7,223 nucleotides of DNA from Deltaproteobacteria bacterium. GTDB taxonomy: Bacteria; Desulfobacterota; Desulfobacteria; Desulfobacterales; UBA11574. The notes under the pieces were generated by a model. The model saw only the letters and a program-made list of their open reading frames with translations. It was not told where the DNA came from and ran no database searches. The stretch's first letter is position 1, and the number at the start of each line of letters is the position of its first letter. The stretch lies in contig JAFDCA010000034.1 in the NCBI GenBank assembly GCA_019313025.1, positions 1 through 7,223 on the forward strand. The letters run 5' to 3'. This document shows positions 5,168 to 7,223 of the stretch, piece by piece. A program made the translations under genes and the position numbers.

Positions 5168-5503
5168 TTGAACGCAGAAAAAGATTCAAGGAAACATCCA
5201 AGGAGATCCTGCAAAAAACAATTATTTTTTACAACTAGATATCAGCATGTTAAAGGATTGGCTACCAACATAAGCCGCGGGGGGGCTTTTATCGAAACTG
5301 AAAGTAAGATTTCATTGGGTGAAAGAATCAATCTGGTTATTCATGGAAGCAAAATTCACAAAGGTGTAAGACTCAGGGGCTGGATAGTTCGTTTGGGCCG
5401 GCAAGGAGTTGGTGTGAGTTTCAATAGAAGATCAGGCCGGGAGCGCAGATACGATTTAGATCGCAGGACCGGCCTGGATCGCAGAAAGGTTGATAGGCGT
5501 TGA
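5168..5503 (+). CDS. single-domain PilZ protein with Arg/Asp-rich tail
   Basis: This 111-residue protein has one PilZ domain. The c-di-GMP signature RxxxR is R8-K-H-P-R12 and the N-x-S-x-x-G motif is N34-I-S-R-G-G39, followed by the beta-barrel strands LGERINLVI, VRLRGWIVRL and GVGVSF. Both ligand-binding motifs are intact, so it should bind c-di-GMP. From residue 87 the tail repeats R-R-x-G-x-x-R-R and x-D-R-R units (RRSGRERR, LDRRTGLDRR, KVDRR), a strongly basic extension. No ATG is in frame: the frame is open upstream to 5099, and the listed start is TTG 5168 without a visible ribosome site. A one-base longer A-run (A9 at 5158-5166) would connect it to ATG 5142. It is the first gene of a PilZ cluster and about half identical to the second domain of the gene at 6340. 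Confidence 0.85.
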   Translation: MNAEKDSRKHPRRSCKKQLFFTTRYQHVKGLATNISRGGAFIETESKISLGERINLVIHGSKIHKGVRLRGWIVRLGRQGVGVSFNRRSGRERRYDLDRRTGLDRRKVDRR

Positions 5504-5557
5504 AAATGAAGTCGGTACGAATAACGCTTTAAATATTGGTGGAAGGGATATCAAATA

Positions 5558-6229
5558 ATGTTAGAGCAGGTATTATCAAAAGTCCGTCAAATTTTGGAAG
5601 AAGCCCGGCGAAATCTTTCCGTTGATATGGCGGCTTCCATCGAGCAAGTATACTGTGATATTGAAACGCTTATCAATTTTATCAACAGGGAAATAGACTT
5701 GATAGAAAATAATTTGAATCTTGATGAAAGTGCCAAGCGGGCTTTCAGACGGGAAGTATTGGAAAATGCAGGAAGGCAATTTGAAGTTATAAAGACAAAA
5801 AGATTATACGCTACTCTGGATGAAGAGCTGGAAGCCAAATTATTGAGTGTGTCTGTGCCGGGTAAAGATGAGAACTCTCTGCTGAAATTCTTACGCGAAA
5901 GAGAGATTCGTGACAGGTTATTCGGCATGACTGAAGCCCAAATTAGATCTCATTTCGGAAATTCACTATTCGATGGGAGCAACCTCCTCTTATTAGACGC
6001 AATTTTAAATGCTCCCCCTGGTTTTGAACTGTTCCCGGAATCTACCCTTAAAAAATTGAAATGGATTAGAGCGATAAAGCTGAAGCCGGAGGTGGCATCC
6101 GAACTTGAAATGGTGCGCGAGATGAATTCGGCGTGTGAAAAAATGCTCACGCTTGTCAAAAAAGGACTCGACAGCTCGAGAATAAAAGAACTTCCGGTTT
6201 CATTAACCCAAAAAAATATTCCGGTATAG
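5558..6229 (+). CDS. helical protein of unknown function between PilZ genes
   Basis: I do not recognise this 223-residue protein. It has no signal peptide and no membrane segment, so it is probably cytoplasmic. Residues 1-95 look like long charged amphipathic helices (heptad-like Leu/Ile spacing in LEQVLSKVRQILEEARRNL and in ETLINFINREIDLIENNLNL), suggesting a coiled coil. Residues 105-205 form a second, more compact helical part with EREIRDRLFGMTEAQIRSHF, a hydrophobic NLLLLDAILNAPPGFELFP, and two further charged helices. The tail (206-223) looks disordered. The ATG at 5558 has GGAAGGG about 10 nt upstream. It follows the single-domain PilZ gene by 54 nt and precedes the double-PilZ gene by 110 nt, same strand, so all three are probably one transcript. 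By context it may be a partner or target of the PilZ receptors; that is a guess from position only. Confidence 0.8.
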   Translation: MLEQVLSKVRQILEEARRNLSVDMAASIEQVYCDIETLINFINREIDLIENNLNLDESAKRAFRREVLENAGRQFEVIKTKRLYATLDEELEAKLLSVSVPGKDENSLLKFLREREIRDRLFGMTEAQIRSHFGNSLFDGSNLLLLDAILNAPPGFELFPESTLKKLKWIRAIKLKPEVASELEMVREMNSACEKMLTLVKKGLDSSRIKELPVSLTQKNIPV

Positions 6230-6261
6230 GGCCGTCAAAATGCTGCTGGAGGAAGATCCTT

Positions 6262-6336
6262 GTGATTGTTCAGCAGAAACCAATTGAAGGTCTTTTGCGG
6301 CGAAACGCCTGGATGATCTTTAATGCAACGAGGTAA
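6262..6336 (+). CDS. possible 24-residue leader peptide before the double-PilZ gene
   Basis: A GTG at 6262 is preceded by a perfect GGAGGA (6248-6253) with 8 nt spacing, the best ribosome site in the PilZ cluster. It opens a 24-codon frame rich in Arg, Gln and hydrophobics (begins MIVQQKPIEGLLRRN) that ends with TAA at 6334-6336. This frame is the same as that of the double-PilZ protein, whose GTG follows after only one codon. It may be a regulatory leader peptide coupling translation, a true small protein, or the former N-terminus of the downstream gene cut by a stop. Nothing is recognisable in the peptide itself. Confidence 0.35.
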   Translation: MIVQQKPIEGLLRRNAWMIFNATR

Positions 6337-6339
6337 ACC

Positions 6340-6993
6340 GTGGGCTTAAAATTTAATCAGAGAAAGAATAAACGCTTAAGGCGTGAGGCTGCTATATGGC
6401 ATAATAATTTATTACCTGAAATTTTTTACAATGCCAAAATGTATAATCTCAGTGAGAGAGGGCTGTATTTCGAATCCGATCAAATTATCTATCCGGGGGA
6501 GGACATTTATATAGGCCTGAAAGATCCCACATCTCCTATCAATGATAAAAAAAATTATATCCGTGTTGAAATAAAATGGCGTAAAGACTTACAAAACGCC
6601 TCTTTTCGGTTCGGTTATGGGGCTAAATTAATTAATCCAATCGATACTTTGGTAAAATCTGTTGATAAGGTTAAACTTCCCCAACAGAGCACCCAAGGCG
6701 ATGTTTTCAAACAAAAAAAAGATCCTCGAAAACATCCCCGAAAACCTTACCGTAAAGTAATGTTTTTCGCATCTAAAGGTAAAAACTACAGGGGTCTGAT
6801 TACGAATATAAGCCGTGGCGGCGCCTATATCATAACCAGGAATAAATTTTATTTAGGACAGATGATTCAACTTGTCATTCCAGGAGATAAGAATAAAAAG
6901 GATGTCAAACTAAAAGGCTGGGTAGTCAGGTTGAGCACGGAGGGATTTGGCGTGAGATTCGATAGAAGGACAGGCCGAGACCGCAGAAGATGA
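6340..6993 (+). CDS. tandem double-PilZ domain protein
   Basis: This 217-residue cytoplasmic protein has two PilZ domains. The first (about 8-100) has R8-K-N-K-R12 as RxxxR and N36-L-S-E-R-G41 as N-x-S-x-x-G, then barrel strands with VEIKW and FRFGYGAKL. A linker of about 25 residues follows. The second (about 127-208) has R130-K-H-P-R134 and N156-I-S-R-G-G161, with LKGWVVRL and GFGVRF, and ends R-R-T-G-R-D-R-R-R. Both ligand motifs are intact, so each barrel could bind c-di-GMP. The start is GTG 6340 with GAGG 6-7 nt upstream. The second domain resembles the protein at 5168 much more than the first domain does, so it arose by copying of that gene. The shorter tail here lacks the extra DRR units. 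It is the last gene of the cluster. Confidence 0.88.
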   Translation: MGLKFNQRKNKRLRREAAIWHNNLLPEIFYNAKMYNLSERGLYFESDQIIYPGEDIYIGLKDPTSPINDKKNYIRVEIKWRKDLQNASFRFGYGAKLINPIDTLVKSVDKVKLPQQSTQGDVFKQKKDPRKHPRKPYRKVMFFASKGKNYRGLITNISRGGAYIITRNKFYLGQMIQLVIPGDKNKKDVKLKGWVVRLSTEGFGVRFDRRTGRDRRR

Positions 6994-7038
6994 ACCGCAA
7001 GATAAATAAGATTGGGCAATTATTTGTTTTAACGTTCT

Positions 7039-7223
7039 TTACTTCTTCTGATAGTGATAAGCGCGGATGAGATCCTTTACGAATCGAACATTTTCTTCAT
7101 GGGTGCCTTGCAGCAATATCCCCGTTCTGAACTTTCCGGACTCAGCCTTACGGCAGTAGGCCACCTTCCCCTCAATTTTAATCAAACTATTTGTTTACAA
7201 CTTCAAAAAAATCTATGTTTGTA
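7039..7223 (-). pseudogene. 3' end of another PilZ-like gene, apparently frameshifted
   Basis: On the minus strand a frame ending with TAA at 7039-7041 encodes LIKIEGKVAYCRK, then SGKFRTGILLQGTHEENVRF and VKDLIRAYHYQKK. The pattern of G-K-V-x-Y-C then F-x-x-G-I strands and a final helix is that of the C-terminal half of PilZ barrels. This frame is closed upstream by a TAA at 7195-7197 and has only a TTG (7183-7185) as a start. The neighbouring frame, 7190-7222, reads T-N-I-D-F-F-E-V-V-N-K before its stop, which fits the preceding strand of the same barrel. A one-base shift around 7186-7189 therefore seems to break the gene, which continues outside the window. It is convergent with the PilZ cluster. 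Confidence 0.55.

Noticed and set aside
5507..5533. Eight-codon frame just after the first PilZ gene
   Set aside because: Too short, no ribosome site, no sign of function.
5587..5928. Minus-strand frames opposite the helical protein (also 5576-5779 and 5950-6159)
   Set aside because: Serine/phenylalanine-rich shadows without ribosome sites; the plus frame has a good start and protein-like helices.
6240..6287. 15-codon frame starting at ATG 6240
   Set aside because: No ribosome site before it; it overlaps the better-supported GTG 6262 frame.

Overview
The window suggests an uncultured Desulfobacterota (delta-proteobacterial, Desulfobacterales-like) genome. This is an inference from the combination of a degenerate type IV pilin cluster, several PilZ proteins with R-K-H-P-R motifs, a receiver-domain relic with the GFSEQIT motif, and intergenic CTGAAC heptamer runs. 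No taxonomic marker gene is present.

Left edge (1-62, minus): the first codons of a gene running out of the window, with a very good GGAGG ribosome site. A ~300 bp divergent intergenic region (63-359) follows. It holds a near-consensus sigma70 promoter (224-252) overlapping an RNA-like segment that resembles part of a GEMM-I (c-di-GMP-I) riboswitch. A hairpin that would mask the next ribosome site lies just downstream.

Pilin block (360-4527, plus): a secreted DUF2845 protein, then four prepilin-class proteins in the order GspH/FimT-like, short pseudopilin, GspJ/PilW-like, and a large PilX/MshP-like protein carrying a lectin-like (ConA-like fold) C-terminal half. The order recalls mshC-mshD-mshO-mshP/Q of the MSHA pilus locus. 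The first three genes overlap or abut and are probably co-translated. A weak terminator-like hairpin and a CTGAAC repeat separate them from the GspJ-like gene. The last protein is the probable exposed adhesin-type subunit. Its start is not clean: the prepilin-like KGSVLV motif lies upstream of the only usable in-frame start codon.

Middle (4528-5167): a decayed, frameshifted response-regulator receiver remnant on the minus strand, then ~370 bp of AT-rich DNA with a perfect 18 bp palindrome and an 11 bp tandem repeat but no gene.

PilZ block (5168-6993, plus): a single-domain PilZ protein with an Arg/Asp-rich tail, a helical protein of unknown function, and a tandem double-PilZ protein whose second domain is a close paralogue of the first gene. 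At the right edge (7039-7223, minus) is the end of another PilZ-like gene, apparently frameshifted.

Together the window links a pilus or adhesin assembly cluster to a group of likely c-di-GMP receptors. The candidate c-di-GMP riboswitch before the pilin genes would fit that theme but is unproven. At least four places show reading-frame disruptions or missing starts near homopolymers or short indels, so either gene decay or slippage, or base-level assembly error, should be considered throughout.
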